64,000 nucleotides of DNA from contig JAFFSR010000227.1 in NCBI GenBank assembly GCA_017163975.1, positions 5,198,501 through 5,262,500 of the forward strand, read 5' to 3'. This document shows positions 12,601-25,256 of this stretch, in pieces. Source of the stretch: Anastatus disparis (lineage: Eukaryota > Arthropoda > Insecta > Hymenoptera > Eupelmidae). A program made the position numbers and the translations under genes. The notes below the pieces were generated by a model that was not told where the DNA came from, did not search any database, and worked only from the letters and a program-made list of their open reading frames with translations. The first letter of the stretch is position 1. The number at the start of each line of letters is the position of its first letter.

Positions 12601-15600
12601 ATTTTTACGAACTTTTGAGCGGTACTGTAACTAGAATGAAAATTCACTTTAATATTAGAATAAAAGTCTATTCTAATTTAACGAAATTCCATTCAATGAA
12701 TAATAAAATTTTCTTTACTGCTTCGATATTAGACTGAATTTTTAATTTATTAGTTTATTTAACACGCACAATGCTTTCTAAAGATAAAAAAAATAGATAA
12801 ACAAACAATACCTTAAAAAAAATATATACAATTTTAGTGTGTCTTAGAGAACTAAATTCTCATATTCAATCAATAATATATGGGAAAATAATATTTACTT
12901 GAAAAAACGAAGAGGATAGAACAATTAAAAAATCGTGTTGCCGTGACATCACATTACAATTTTTATGTTAAACTTACTTGTCATCTACCATTTCCATCAG
13001 TTAAATTCAGAAAACGATAGGTGTACCCAAGTATCGTTCAAATGGAATCTACTCCAAAAAAAAACTATCGCTTAGTTCTCATGAAAGCAGGAACTATCTG
13101 CATTTTACTTTTTACACATTATTTTTGCACCGTTAACCAATTTATACTTAATGAAACAATTGCAATAATTTTCTTTCTAGAAATTAGGTGAATTTTATTG
13201 TTATACACTCAGGCGATATGTCAGATAGTTCCAGCTTTAGTTACATAATATTATACATTCAATTTTGATCAAAATACGTAATTGGAAAATAATTAATTTT
13301 AAATTAACAAACGAATTTTCATAAATTTTATGTCTTTTCATTATTGCACTTACATATTTAATAATGTATACACGCTTTAAAATACAAAAGAAAGATAATA
13401 AAATTTTAAAAAATGTAATGATTCATTGAAAATTTATAATTATTTATAAAATTTCTATAAAATATTTAAAATATCTTCTATATTACAACTTTTTTTCTCA
13501 ATAGAAATTTAACAAGTATGTTTATTTTTTTTATTTGACAATTTTATTTCTTGATTAACGAGAAAACTTTTAAATAAAAGAAAATGTGAAAAATGAATAA
13601 AGTATATATTATTTCGGATTTTTCATTAAGATTCTTTCATTTGACAAGTCATACATTCCTTTATAATATTAACGTCTTGACTAAAGTAATTACCGCAGAT
13701 GCGTAAAACAAAATATAAAAAAAAAATTATTTGGTCAAAAAGAGAAACGTCACTTTATCAATCAACTATTCATTCTATGAAAAAAAAAGATTTAGAAGAA
13801 AAATAAAGAAAAAATTCTTACCACTGCCACAGCTTCACTGGAGATCATTTCGAACGGTGACATAACAGCAAGATAGGATACGTTGATCAATGCATAGCAC
13901 AATGTGACCAACGGTATACCGATCATAATTGATCTTGGCAAATTTCTGGATGGATCTTTGATCTCCTCGGTGACGTAATTCAAATTATTCCAGCCGTCGT
14001 AAGCCCACAAGCCAGTATAAAAAGCAGTTGCTAATTTACCAATATTAAAAATAGTCTTGGCCGTGTCGTCGGTAGCCTCTTCGATATTATGAAAAGCGTT
14101 GTGCAAATGTTGCGTATTGCCCTGTATAAGTTTATAGGAGCCACCGGCAACGATAACCAATATTGCTATTAATTTACCGGCGGTAAAAGCATTTTGTACG
14201 CCAGTTGCAAGATTAACGCTATAACAGTTGACGAGTAATATTAATACTATTGCCAATAATGCAACGAGTTTAACAATTTCATCTGGCGGATCGCATTCGC
14301 TTGCAAATGCCTCGACCGCGTACTGAGCAAATGATAAACATATTATTGCCATTTGCGATGGTTTTAATACCAGTGTAGATACCCAGGAAAATAGGAATGC
14401 CGGCGGAGCACCAAATGCATCCATGAAATATGCGTACTCGGCTCCGCTGCTTGTGTTCATGGTGCCAAGTTCGGCGTAGGCTAATGCGCCGCACAAACTT
14501 AACAATCCACAGCCTGTCCACACGATAAAACTCATGCCTACGCTGCCGGTTCGTACCTGTTAAATTTTTTTACAATTTTTTCAACGTTTATAAATTTGAA
14601 ATTTAATAATTTATTTTTTTTTATAATTTGGTTATTTTATTTTGCCATCGTTTAAAAAATGTTTATATGGTGATAAGAATGTAATTTATTCACAGCATTA
14701 ATAAAGTAAGCATATAAAATTTTGATTTATAAACTATTAATGTTTATGAAAAAAATCTGATTTAAAATTTTGAGTGAATTATTGTATCAATAATTTTTAT
14801 ATTTATGATACTCATATATTTTTTTTTAAAGTTTAAACATAATTTAAAGGTTTATGCTGTCTAAAACAAAATTCCTTTTTTATCTCAACTTTTTTCTGTT
14901 TTTCATAAAATGCATTTTTATTTGTAATAATTTTTATGTTCGAAAACATCATTAAACGGTAAAGTTTTAGTAAACAAAAATTAAGAAAAATCGTAAAAAA
15001 ATATCGCATAATCTTGATAAATTTTAATACAAAAATAAAAACTAAATAAACAAAATACAAATTTCATCAGATTATTCAAATCCAAAAAAAGAATACAACT
15101 AAAATACAAATTTAACCGAATTATTGAGCAGCAAAAAAAAATAATCCAAATTGAAGGACGATACGCGGTCTCTGTTGACTAAACAATGCATATTGGTTTT
15201 ATGACAATGGACTCAATTTACAGCATGTTAGGTTTCTATTCGAATTATTTGATAAACTTAAATAGTTCGTAGTTTCATGGTATAAACGAAAAAAAAAAAA
15301 CAATTTACGTTTATCGTTGTGCTCGTGAAACTTAACGTTCTGTAAATATTGTTGTTTGTAAATTTGAAAATTTACGTGTTTTAGCTTTAAAATTATAAAT
15401 TCAACCTTCGATAGTTTAACACTTAATTTAATTTTGTCGGATCGATATTTTATTATAATTTTGTCATAGAAAAATGCAAACAACGATAATCTTTCTTGTA
15501 ATGGTTATTTTTAAAAACTTTTTCTGTACACTAATTAAACTTTATTGAAATGGGAGATTACACGTAATAACATCATACACGTGAATATTAATTTCTCATA

Positions 15601-18600
15601 ATTACGCTTCGTAATAACATCATCACGCGTGAATTTCAACTTTTTCACTTACGATGACAAAATTTAATAACCAAACGACAAATAAAGAAAAAAAGAAAAC
15701 GAACGAACAAGAAAATGTAAAGTAACTTTAATCAAGATATGATTAAAGCTGTGAGCGTTATGTTACGCGATAGAATATTGTAACGTAATATAATCAGGCC
15801 AGTGACGTAGTAATCAATTCAAGCTTATAAATCAAAACATTGAAAATAATATTTATTTTATTAATTATAATACGGTATTGTTAACATGCAGCAATTAGTT
15901 TGTTTTAAATAAATTAATATTATCTATTTTGTTTATCTAAAATCTCTAATTTGTTTAACAAATCCAAATGATTATTTAATTATTATTTCTTTTCAAACAA
16001 AATGATAACTCAAAAGCTACTAATAAATTTTTCAAAAGAAAAAAGAATATTTTTATATATAGTTTCTACAATGCTTTTTTGATTGTTGTTCATACGATGA
16101 TTGAAAAAAAAAGTAGAATAAAATATGCAAAAAGCATGTGTTTCGAAATTAGACTGTAATGATTTGCACTACCAATACTGATGAAAATTTTTCTATACTT
16201 TATCATATTTCCTTACTGAAAATAACAATCTACGAGTAAGAAAACTTTTTTTAATTTTACATTACCGAACTACATCAGCCTGTAAAATCAACGAAACATA
16301 CCTTCTCACTTTTTTTTGTATGTGAAAAAAAAATGAAATTTTTCATGTTAATAAAACGTATTTATCTGTTTGATAATACTGTAAGAATGCCAAATATTTG
16401 GAAGTAAAAAAAGTAAACAAAAATTAAATAATTCTAGAATTAGTGTTTATTTTGTTAAATAATTTGGCTCCCGTTAGTAAATAAAAGAATTTGTTATTTA
16501 CTGTTAATAAGAAAAATGAAAAAAAAGAAAAAAAAAGTAACCCAAATATTATGTTATAAAAATAACATTTTGTGTAGACTAAATAAAATTGAAATTTATA
16601 GGTATACGCAAAAGTAGTTTTAATTCAGTAGCGTACATAAATTTCTATATTTGAGCTTAAAATAAAGTTCACGATTTGAGAAAAATTAAAAAAGAAATAA
16701 AAAATTTGTAATTAAATTGTTTGTTTATTTAACGCAAGATATTACTTATTGTTGAAATTAAACGCAAGTTCAAAAGTTTTTATAATCTCTTAAGTAGAAT
16801 GAGTCAGAGTCGGTGAGACGCAATACTTTTTTTTTATGTAGGTCGTATTACTGAAGTTTTTTTCTTTCAGAATTTATTCTCTTTACCTCTGTTGATAGGG
16901 TCTTTATACCTTTTCTTTCAACTTATTTTACTTTTTTAGACCTTTTTTTATTATTATGTCGATTGTATTTCAAGAAGTTTCAAACGGCTTTAATATAAAG
17001 TTTGGCATTCTCTTTATTGAAATGTAATATTTAAAAATCAAATAATAAAATCATAGTTTTCAAATAATATTTTTAAGCTAATAAATTTTGCCAATAAAAA
17101 TTATAAAAAATCAAACCTGATTTTATTTCTTTAATTTTTAAAAATTGAATTTAACGATAGTTTATCAGATAGAAAGAGAAAAGAAAAAGAAAAAACTTAC
17201 CAAGAGACCGGACGGCGATACAAAAATTCCTGAACCAATCATAGTGCCAACAATTAAAGCCACCCCACTGACGAGTCCCACCCGTCTCTTGAGGTGAACA
17301 GGGTCGTCCTTCTCTGGGTCTTGCCCCTCCATCCCTCTAATCCCTCCACCCCTGTTTTCATCATTCCCCATACCATTCCCTTGCGTTTGTTGTTGCTGTT
17401 GTTGCTGCTGTTGTTGGATGTATTGCTGCTGTTGCTGTAGCTGCTGTTGTTGCAATAATTGTTGTAAATTACCTTGCGGTATAGGATCACCCTTGGGCCA
17501 ACAATTGTTCCGCATACGCAAGCTCGACGTGCCCGTGGAAGTATCACTTGTCCCAATTGCTGTTGGCTGCTGATCATTTTCTTGCTGATTGTTAACTTGG
17601 GAAATTGATTGTGCACCATGATGTGGAACGGCTGGAAAACAAACACAGATAAACAAATCAATTATATATTGATTAATGAAGGACATTTTTCCTATGCATT
17701 TTTAGCATTTTTATCAAACTTCATTTAGTCTATCTCTTTCGCCTTGTATTTTTATTTGATCGAACGAATAAAAATAGATGATAATGAATATTAATAATGG
17801 CCAAAGAGAGTAGAAGGATATTGGAGCTTCAATATTTTTATTAACTTTGGAATACTTTTTCTTATATGAAATTGTGAAGAAGGACGTGTCAATTTCATTT
17901 AACACTCGAATTTTCAACGATATAATATTTTCTTTTTGAATTGAAGGTTTCTTAAAAAAATTGAATTGGCTCAATAAGCGTACAGTTCTTACATAAATAC
18001 TACTAAAAGATTTTCACTCGAACATCATAAAAGTTGAAATAAAAATCTTTCGATATAAAATAATGTATCTAAATAAATTAATCGGTTTCAAATTTGTAAA
18101 AAAATAAAAATAATATAGTGATTAAAAATAAAATGAGCTTGCTGATTGCTTTTGTTTTAAAGATTGATTTTCGTTTTGAATTTTTATTCCTTTATAATCA
18201 TAGAACCAATTTTTTTAAGACACATTTTTTTCAAATTGAAAGATTTTGTAGTACCAATAAAAATTATCTATAATTCATTAGTTCAAAAGCTGTACACTTT
18301 TAAAAGAAAATCTATGTTGAAAAAATCTCTAAACCCATAATTTTGGAAAAATTCAGTATTAGATCGAATTGACGCCAACTTATTCAAAATTCTAGTATAA
18401 AAAATAAAATTCCAAAGTTAAGAAAAAAAAAACTTAATTCCAATATCTTAGCATTCTTTTTGCTTAATGTATTAAAATAATATATTATAAAGCTATTTCG
18501 ATTCTCAGATATATTTAAAATTTTTTAAATTAGATGCGGATAAATGATAGCTTTTAGTGTAAATATTTATCGCTATTACGTCAGAAAATTAGTTCCAGCA

Positions 18601-21600
18601 AAATGATCTTTATTATAATTTTAATAAAATCTTTTTTCTGTAGAAACAAGATAAATTTTAATCAAAAATAAAAATATAGCTTTTCATCTATTTTTCTTTT
18701 TCTTTTCAAATTTTAATGAGATTTTAACATTTTATTATGCTCGTGTAACATAAAGTCAATATGAATTTTCAAAAGAAAATATAATTTAATTTTTAATAAA
18801 ATGTTAAACATTGTAAACACCAAGAGAGTTGAGAAAAAGCCAATCAAAGTTCCGAGGTTAAACCAACACATCGTCTCTTTAGATTCTACGCGTTAACCAA
18901 CATAGGTTACATTTTACAGTTCATGTTACCTTTAAGAAACTTTATCCAACACTTACATTTTTTTTTACTTTTTTTCTCTTAGTAATTGAATTTTAAGTAT
19001 TTTATTAACAAGCTAGTTCAAACAGATTTTAATTTAAAAAAACCGTATTGTTTTTTTTCTCTAAAGGTTCAATTAAAGAAATGGACATTTTTATTTATAT
19101 CCTACGGATAGAAAGAAAGCTTTTAAAAATAATGACGCAAAGTGCATTGTAACGTGTGCATTTGCGATATGGTCATTGTATACAAAAGTTAGATAAAAAA
19201 AAATATAAGAATGACCGCCTACACCGACTATAGTAATAATCAGACTTCTGATGCATTAGACAAGCATTACGGTTAAATGCGTTAAAGGAAATTTGAATAA
19301 TGTTGCGTAATACGTATTAATCTTCGTTATTTATTCAAAAAAAAGGAAAAACGTTAAGCTTACAATGTTTGCCTTTTGTTATAAGGAAATGAAAAAAAGT
19401 TGAACAAGTAGTTAGTATCTAATTTAGATGAGAAGAATTTTTTTCACCAAGGACTTTTTTTGTTATACAAATGAGGTGTTAATTCAGCGGATTACAATTT
19501 TAGAGTGGAACTAATAATTTTATTATTTCCTCGAGAAACTTTTTACTACATTTTCTACAAATCTTTAGAAATTCTATAGAATTTCAATCTTGTTACAAGT
19601 TTAACGCTTAAATCAATAATCTTACATTCGAAAAAAAAACTTGGATAGGAAGTACAACTAGTGTTTAGTCTATTAATTGTTATTTCGATTAAAAGTTTGA
19701 AAAAAATACACATTTATAATCACCAACTTACGTGTTTAAAAAAAATCAGTGCAAAAAACTTCATCGGTTATTTCATTACATAACGAGTTTTTTTTTATGT
19801 CTTTTTTTTCTTTTATTCCTATCATTAAAATACAAAATATTTTTAACGAATTTGAAATTCTTCAAAGTGTTAAAACATTGATAAAACTTATCACCCAAAC
19901 AATACTAATATTCTAAAGAGAAAAAAAAGAAACAATCCTCATGAAATTTTAAAAAGTTTTAATAAAAGCTCGAGTTATTTTTACACCCGTATATAAAGTA
20001 CGAATTTAAGCGTCTCTCTAAAAATAAAATCTCATTTAAAAGCAAAGAAAAATAAACTATAAGCTTTTAAAAATAAAATATCTATAACCGCATAAATAAA
20101 TGAAAAAAAAAAAATAAAGAAAAATAAAAAGAAAAAAGGATAGAGAAAAAAAAATTGAAGAGTTACAAATCGAAAGTCGATCATCGTGTGTACATACGGC
20201 GCACATTGTCATGCGAGGAGCTAAATTACGAACGATAAGTCAACTCGAGTCATTTTATATGTCTCGGCTCTCTCTCTCTCTTTCTTTTCTTATTCTCTCT
20301 CTCTCTTTCATTTTTCTCTTTGGCGTTGCTCCTCGGTATTTCAAGTAAATAGGCTCGGATTACAATTCACGAGTTCTCGTAAAAAAAAAGAGAGAGAAGC
20401 TTATATAGGAATGCTTTGACCACACTTTTTTTTGTATACATATAGGAGCACGTATAATATAATGTGCAAATTGTGCGCATCGAGAGGATGCATTTGCGTA
20501 TCTTTTATGTTGTTTTTTTTTTCTTTTTTTTTTTCTCTTACTCTTCTTATTCATGCGATGACGTACATGGCGAGGTACATTGCGTATGCATTTTGTAAGA
20601 TTGAATTTACACTTTAAACAGAAAATGTATGGATTTTCTTGAAACATTTGAATTTTGAAAAATTTTATTAAAAATACATTTCACGCATCTAATTTTAAAC
20701 ATTATGCTATTCCTGTCGGACTTTATTTAAATTCATGTATTTTAATAATAGATTAACATTTATTTTCGATGAAAGATTTGATTTTGACAAATTCATTCAA
20801 ATATGTTAAATCTAATACAATTCGAGCATTCTTGAAACAAAGTTTTATATCTCTTTTGAAGATTGGTTCGAAGCCAATGAGATTTACTACTTTTACAGCG
20901 ATAGGAATTCTAAGAGTTTAACTTAATAATGCTCGGAATACATTTTATCTCATTAAAATTTTCAATTTCAATGTCTATAGATTTTTTTTTTTTTTGAATC
21001 GATGACTTTTCAAAGTTTCAATGAAAGTAATAAAACTCGTTTGTTTATCCGTTCTTTTTTAAAATTTAATAGTCGATTTAACAATTTGAAATAATAAAAA
21101 AGCCATAAATCATCGTTTTAAGTGGACATTATTGCATCAACAATTCTTTGAAAATTCGTCTAAATTGCATATCCATTGTGCGAGCGTATTTTCTGTGCTT
21201 TTTGCAAAATTACGTTAGATTTCATATTTGAACACTCGTGAATTCAGCGAGACGCTATTACAACAATCCTAAAACTGTTTTATTTTTGTTTATTGTACAC
21301 CGACCAGAGGGAGAAGGGAAAGAGAGAGAGGAAAACTAGAGACATACAAGGTCTTGCGTAATTATTGCACTCGCTTACATAGGTACACTGTACAAAACTT
21401 ATAATGTCTATAAATATTGCAAAAAGGCACAATGTGTAACTATGTTATCTACGTGTATATTTATGTAATTTCTTTTTTTTCTTTTCATCGATCATTAGTC
21501 TGAATCGATAATTTGTATACTTAACAATTTGTATTGCCTCCTTTTAATGTTGAGCTTTCAACGCTTAAACAGAAAGCAGATTATAGTTTACAGGATTACA

Positions 21601-22880
21601 CTTTAAGGTGATTTAAATAAAATTGTCAAATATTACATAATTGTACTTAAATTCAAATATCTACTTATTATTAAATTTTAATTCTTTTTAAAAAGATTAC
21701 CGATGTTTCACTTATATTTGAAACTTTTAATGCAAATCACAAGACGTTTTAAATTTACACGGTTCTGATGTCACAGTGTCTCATGATTATGACGTCAAAT
21801 ATTAAAATACGGTAGGTTAATTAATTTTTAAAGTTGATAAAGTTAAAATATATGTAAGAGAATTATTAGATTAAGCGCTCATTTATTAAAAGAATTTTTC
21901 ATGAAAATGCTGTTACGCAACATTAAATATCATAAAAGATATAAATTATCAAAAGACTTTTATTTTTTCATTACATTTCATTTTTAATGAAACATTAAAT
22001 ATTTTTTTAATCCTGCCTTTAAAAAAAGTTCTATTGTAAAAAGTTGATGCTGTACAATAATTTATCATTTATTTTAATCTATAAAAAATTAATATATAAA
22101 AAATATTAATAAAGAAAATTTTTTCTATTTAAAGTGTTTGAAAGTATTATTTAAAAATCAATCAATCACGTGTTTTGTATTAAATGTGTATTATAAAAAA
22201 TTCTACTGTTATGTTATTAAAAAAAGTTTATTACATTTTCTTTTAAAAGTGTATATTGACTTTGTATTACATGGGTGTAATAAGATTTTAAACTCTTATT
22301 AAAATTTAAAAAGAAAAAGAAAAAACATGTCAAAAGCTGTATAATTTTTTATTAAAATTTATTATTATAACTTTCTTATAATTTAAAAAAAATAAAAATT
22401 CTGTTAATATTAAAATTTAATATAAAACAATAAAATTTAATATTTAACAATAAGCATTAACTAAATATCTATCTTTGACGTATAATAGTGTTAAAAAGTA
22501 ACAACCCTTATCACTTTCACTGTAATTCATTCTCGTGCAATTTCAAGCCGACTAATTCGTCGAATAAATCTATTTCCCATCCAACAATACCCACCAGCCC
22601 ACTCAAATCCATTTCGACACCCCCTTTTTAAAATCTATCGAGTCAGTTAAACCATTTTAAATCACTTCTTTCTTTTCTCTTTTTTTTTCTTTCTTTCTTT
22701 CTCTCTCGTCGAACACTTAAACACGCACGCACACTCGACCTACAATTAATTCCTCACGTATCCCAATAATACAATGTATTGTTCAAACCCCACTCTTCAT
22801 TTTTTTTTGTACAGGTACTTAATGTCATTTCATACATTCCCGCGCGAAAATCTCAAACCTTCCCTTCTTTTCTATATACA

Positions 22881-22927
<47 letters not shown>

Positions 22928-25184
22928 TTAATCGACGCGCGCACAGTTCTATGTATGTATATATATAAATATATATATAAAAGGGGAAGAGCTGCGCGTC
23001 GTGCGATCGAAGAGGCGTGTGTGTGAAAAAAAACGTGGACGCACGCCAAGGTCGCGGCGCGGGCGCGGTGATATATACTTTTACGCCGAACAATTGACTA
23101 AAAACATTTCTATTGTTACCCGAACACATTATCGAAAACAAAATATTTTCTTTTTGTACTTACGCAATATTCAAACATTTTTGGTGATAAACGGTATTAT
23201 TATATACACATAAATGTAAGCTCTGAAGTTTATACGAACTGAACGTAGTTGAGAATAACATAAAGTCAATGATAGTTCTATGTCATCGGCCACGCCTCTA
23301 AATATACACCACCCTAGCTTTACTATCTTGTAAAAAGACGCGTAATAGCACTTTTTTTTTCCTCTTTTTCAACCCTACCCTATCCATATGTACATGCATA
23401 CTGTTGCTTCCTGCATTCTTTGCATTACTGCTCTACTTAAAACTCTTGTAACACACAAAATCTCCCCATTGGTTTAATGGGATGATGGAAAAATAAAAAG
23501 AAGAAAGAAAGAATATTGTTTTTTCTATGGTTTCATTCATTTCTTCCGGTCTATCGATATTCTCTTTCTCTAGTGATTGTATTTCTGCACATGCAGTTTA
23601 TAGCCAGCCGGCTTTACACGCAAGAAAGAGAGAGAGAGAGAGAGAGATGGAAGATAGAAGTTATTTATTTCGCGTGCTTTTTAAAGTTTTGTTTATTATA
23701 GTTAGTGACCAAGCGGAAGAGTATTGCGAAAAAATTCTGTTTTGAAATTGTAACGATGAGAAGAGGTCATTAATAACTAGACGACTCTACTTAAAGGTTT
23801 CATAGACTTTTTTTTTACTTAGTTTTTTATTTCTCGTGTATTTTTTATGTTTTCTTCTTTTTTTTTTTTCGAAAAACGCGTGCACTTTTACCGAGAGATT
23901 ATTTTTAGAGAAGAAATTCTTCCTCTTCTCGTTTTTTTTCTTCATAAAAGTAGGTTACTTCAACCCAACTTCGCTGGTTTATATATAAAGTTAAAATGCT
24001 CGGCGCAATCAATATTTTGAATTAGTATACAAAAATTACAACTCCGCGTCATTAAAAAAAGAATAAAAACTTCATAATTAAACAGTTTTACCGAGACGCG
24101 TCGTTATTAAAGCACGGAAATATCATTCTTGTTAATTAAAGTTAATAAAATAAATCATTCCAAATAACTATCTAGAAATCTTATTAGCTATACAATAGCG
24201 TTTAATCACGTGAAGTATAATAAAATATCGTAAAAGCCAAATTGAGTCTCAGCCAGAAGTTAGTCGAGAAAAAAAGAATATCTATATTTATAATTTTTAA
24301 CGTGTAATTAAACTTTCTTTTGAAATTTTTTTCAAACTTTCGACCCTTTAAAATCGCTTCATTCATGCATGCAAACACGCACGAGAGATTCATTCAGTTA
24401 AGCAAATACGTACCACGTGAAAATATGCAGCTATTTAATTGAAAGTGATAAAAAAAAAAAAAAATAGTAGCGAAAAAGTCAAAATTATTTCACGCGCTTG
24501 TATAGCTTGTAGGCTAAGAAAGAATGAGAAGAATTGATACATACACATTTCGAGAGCTCACGCATCCGCATTAGAATGAGAGAGAATTAGTAAAATGATA
24601 TTTTTGGAGAGGAGGGTGGTGGTGGTGTGCGTGTGAAATAACACGTCTGGCGCGTTCGCGGCTGGATCTACTTAAAAGCTGACGCAACCGATGATTTTTT
24701 TTTATACAGTCGTGTCTTTTTAGAAGCCACGAACTATCGGATCCTTTATGACTTAACGCTTTGTTTTCGTTATCGATGTAATCTTATCAAATTTTTTTTA
24801 TTTATCGATTCTCATTACTTTGTACTTTTTCCCCGTCTATTCATTAGAAATCTATTATCTATAAATATGCTTTTTTTCTTATTTTAGTTTTTAAGGAAGT
24901 GATTTAGCAATGAAAAAAAAAGTCGATGTACTCGTGTTGGTAGATTTAAAAAAACTTAGCCCCGAAAGTCGATGTTACGTGCACTCAGCCGAGCGTGATA
25001 ATGAACTTGGCACACGTTACTCTATATATAGTCAAAACTTTAAATACATAAGTATATAGTTATACATCTGTGCGAGAAAAAAAAATTAAATGAAAAATAA
25101 TGAAATAATAATAGAAGGCTATTAATTTTTTTATTTACAAATGTTGAATAAAGACTTACCTCGGTTAAGGGGCGCGACATGCAT
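9663..25184 (-). CDS. SLC7/LAT-type amino-acid transporter light chain (APC superfamily)
   Basis: Exons in transcript order are 25184-25160, 17631-17201, 14556-13822, 10711-10192 and 9727-9663. They are in phase throughout and give 591 aa. The protein is a 12-TM amino-acid exchanger of the LAT light-chain group (insect JhI-21/minidiscs/CG1607 relatives). The first helix carries the APC substrate motif [16 protein letters not shown]. Later landmarks are [17 protein letters not shown], the [15 protein letters not shown] segment and [13 protein letters not shown]. The cytosolic N-terminus has a Gln-rich tract encoded at about 17384-17460. The exon at 25160 is the least certain: it has donor GAG|GTAAGT and acceptor TTCTTACAG ending at 25257, and the ATG at 25184 gives the phase needed. 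A second ATG at 25237 would be out of phase. The internal Met in SLRMRNNCW, near 17523, is an alternative start. The substrate cannot be read from sequence. Confidence 0.85.
11474..12627. mobile_element. Tc1/mariner-like foldback element (non-autonomous) in SLC7 intron
   Basis: Two 440-bp arms, 11474-11913 and 12188-12627, are near-complements of each other. Both ends read CAGTACCGCTCAAAAGTTCG inward, and the element is flanked by TA at 11472-11473 and 12628-12629, the target duplication of the Tc1/mariner superfamily. Open frames inside both arms (about 70-80 codons) are broken and show no DDE/D transposase motif that I can see. A third, more diverged copy of the terminal 140 bp lies at 12048-12187 in the same orientation as the left arm. 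The element sits in the intron between the exons starting at 14556 and 10711. Confidence 0.85.
14557..17200 (-). other. SLC7 intron, 2.6 kb
   Basis: The intron lies between the exons ending at 17201 and starting at 14556. It is AT-rich throughout. The minus-strand open frames at 14833-15060 and 15199-15483 have biased composition and no family resemblance. No RNA gene or transposon end was recognised. Confidence 0.55.
17384..17470 (-). repeat. CAG/CAA-type trinucleotide tract encoding poly-Gln
   Basis: A run of CAG and CAA codons on the minus strand codes for a Gln-rich segment in the cytosolic N-terminus of the SLC7 transporter. Mixed CAG/CAA codons and a few interruptions (including Tyr-Ile) suggest it is not a pure, freely expanding repeat. 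Such tracts usually vary in length between strains. Confidence 0.85.
22884..22924. repeat. (AT)n microsatellite
   Basis: About 20 uninterrupted AT dinucleotides. Overlapping open frames on both strands that read as Tyr-Ile alternations are artefacts of this repeat. Confidence 0.95.
23623..23647. repeat. (GA)n microsatellite
   Basis: A short run of about 11 GA dinucleotides. Two overlapping plus-strand frames with Arg-Glu alternation (23516-23745) come from it. Confidence 0.85.
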
Positions 25185-25256
25185 GACTCTAGAAGGGGCC
25201 GACGATAAGGGCGGATTATTGTAAAACTGCCTCTCATGACACTTTGACAGACTTAT
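25160..25256 (-). other. Probable first coding exon of the SLC7 gene
   Basis: The minus-strand exon is bounded by acceptor TTCTTACAG (AG at 25258-25257) and donor GAG|GTAAGT (after 25160). ATG at 25184 gives eight codons plus one base, exactly the phase required by the exon at 17631. The presence of an acceptor implies at least one further 5' UTR exon upstream. A candidate donor for it, GAG|GTAAGG, follows 25961. Transcript data would settle this. Confidence 0.55.

Larger units (their letters stand above)
17632..25159 (-). other. Long 5' intron of the SLC7 gene, 7.5 kb
   Basis: If the coding exon at 25160-25184 is right, this whole stretch is a single intron. It is AT-rich with CT/GA-rich blocks (20265-20330, 21309-21335, 22675-22705) and an (AT)n run. 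A GC-rich patch lies at 22985-23075. No convincing coding exon or RNA gene was seen. The open frames around 20360-20647 and 22774-23213 are driven by simple repeats. Confidence 0.5.

Noticed and set aside
11836..12647. Several 75-80-codon frames on both strands
   Set aside because: They lie in the arms of the foldback element, are mirror images of each other and contain no transposase motif.
22774..23213. Open frames with Tyr-Ile runs
   Set aside because: Caused by the (AT)n microsatellite and its flanks.
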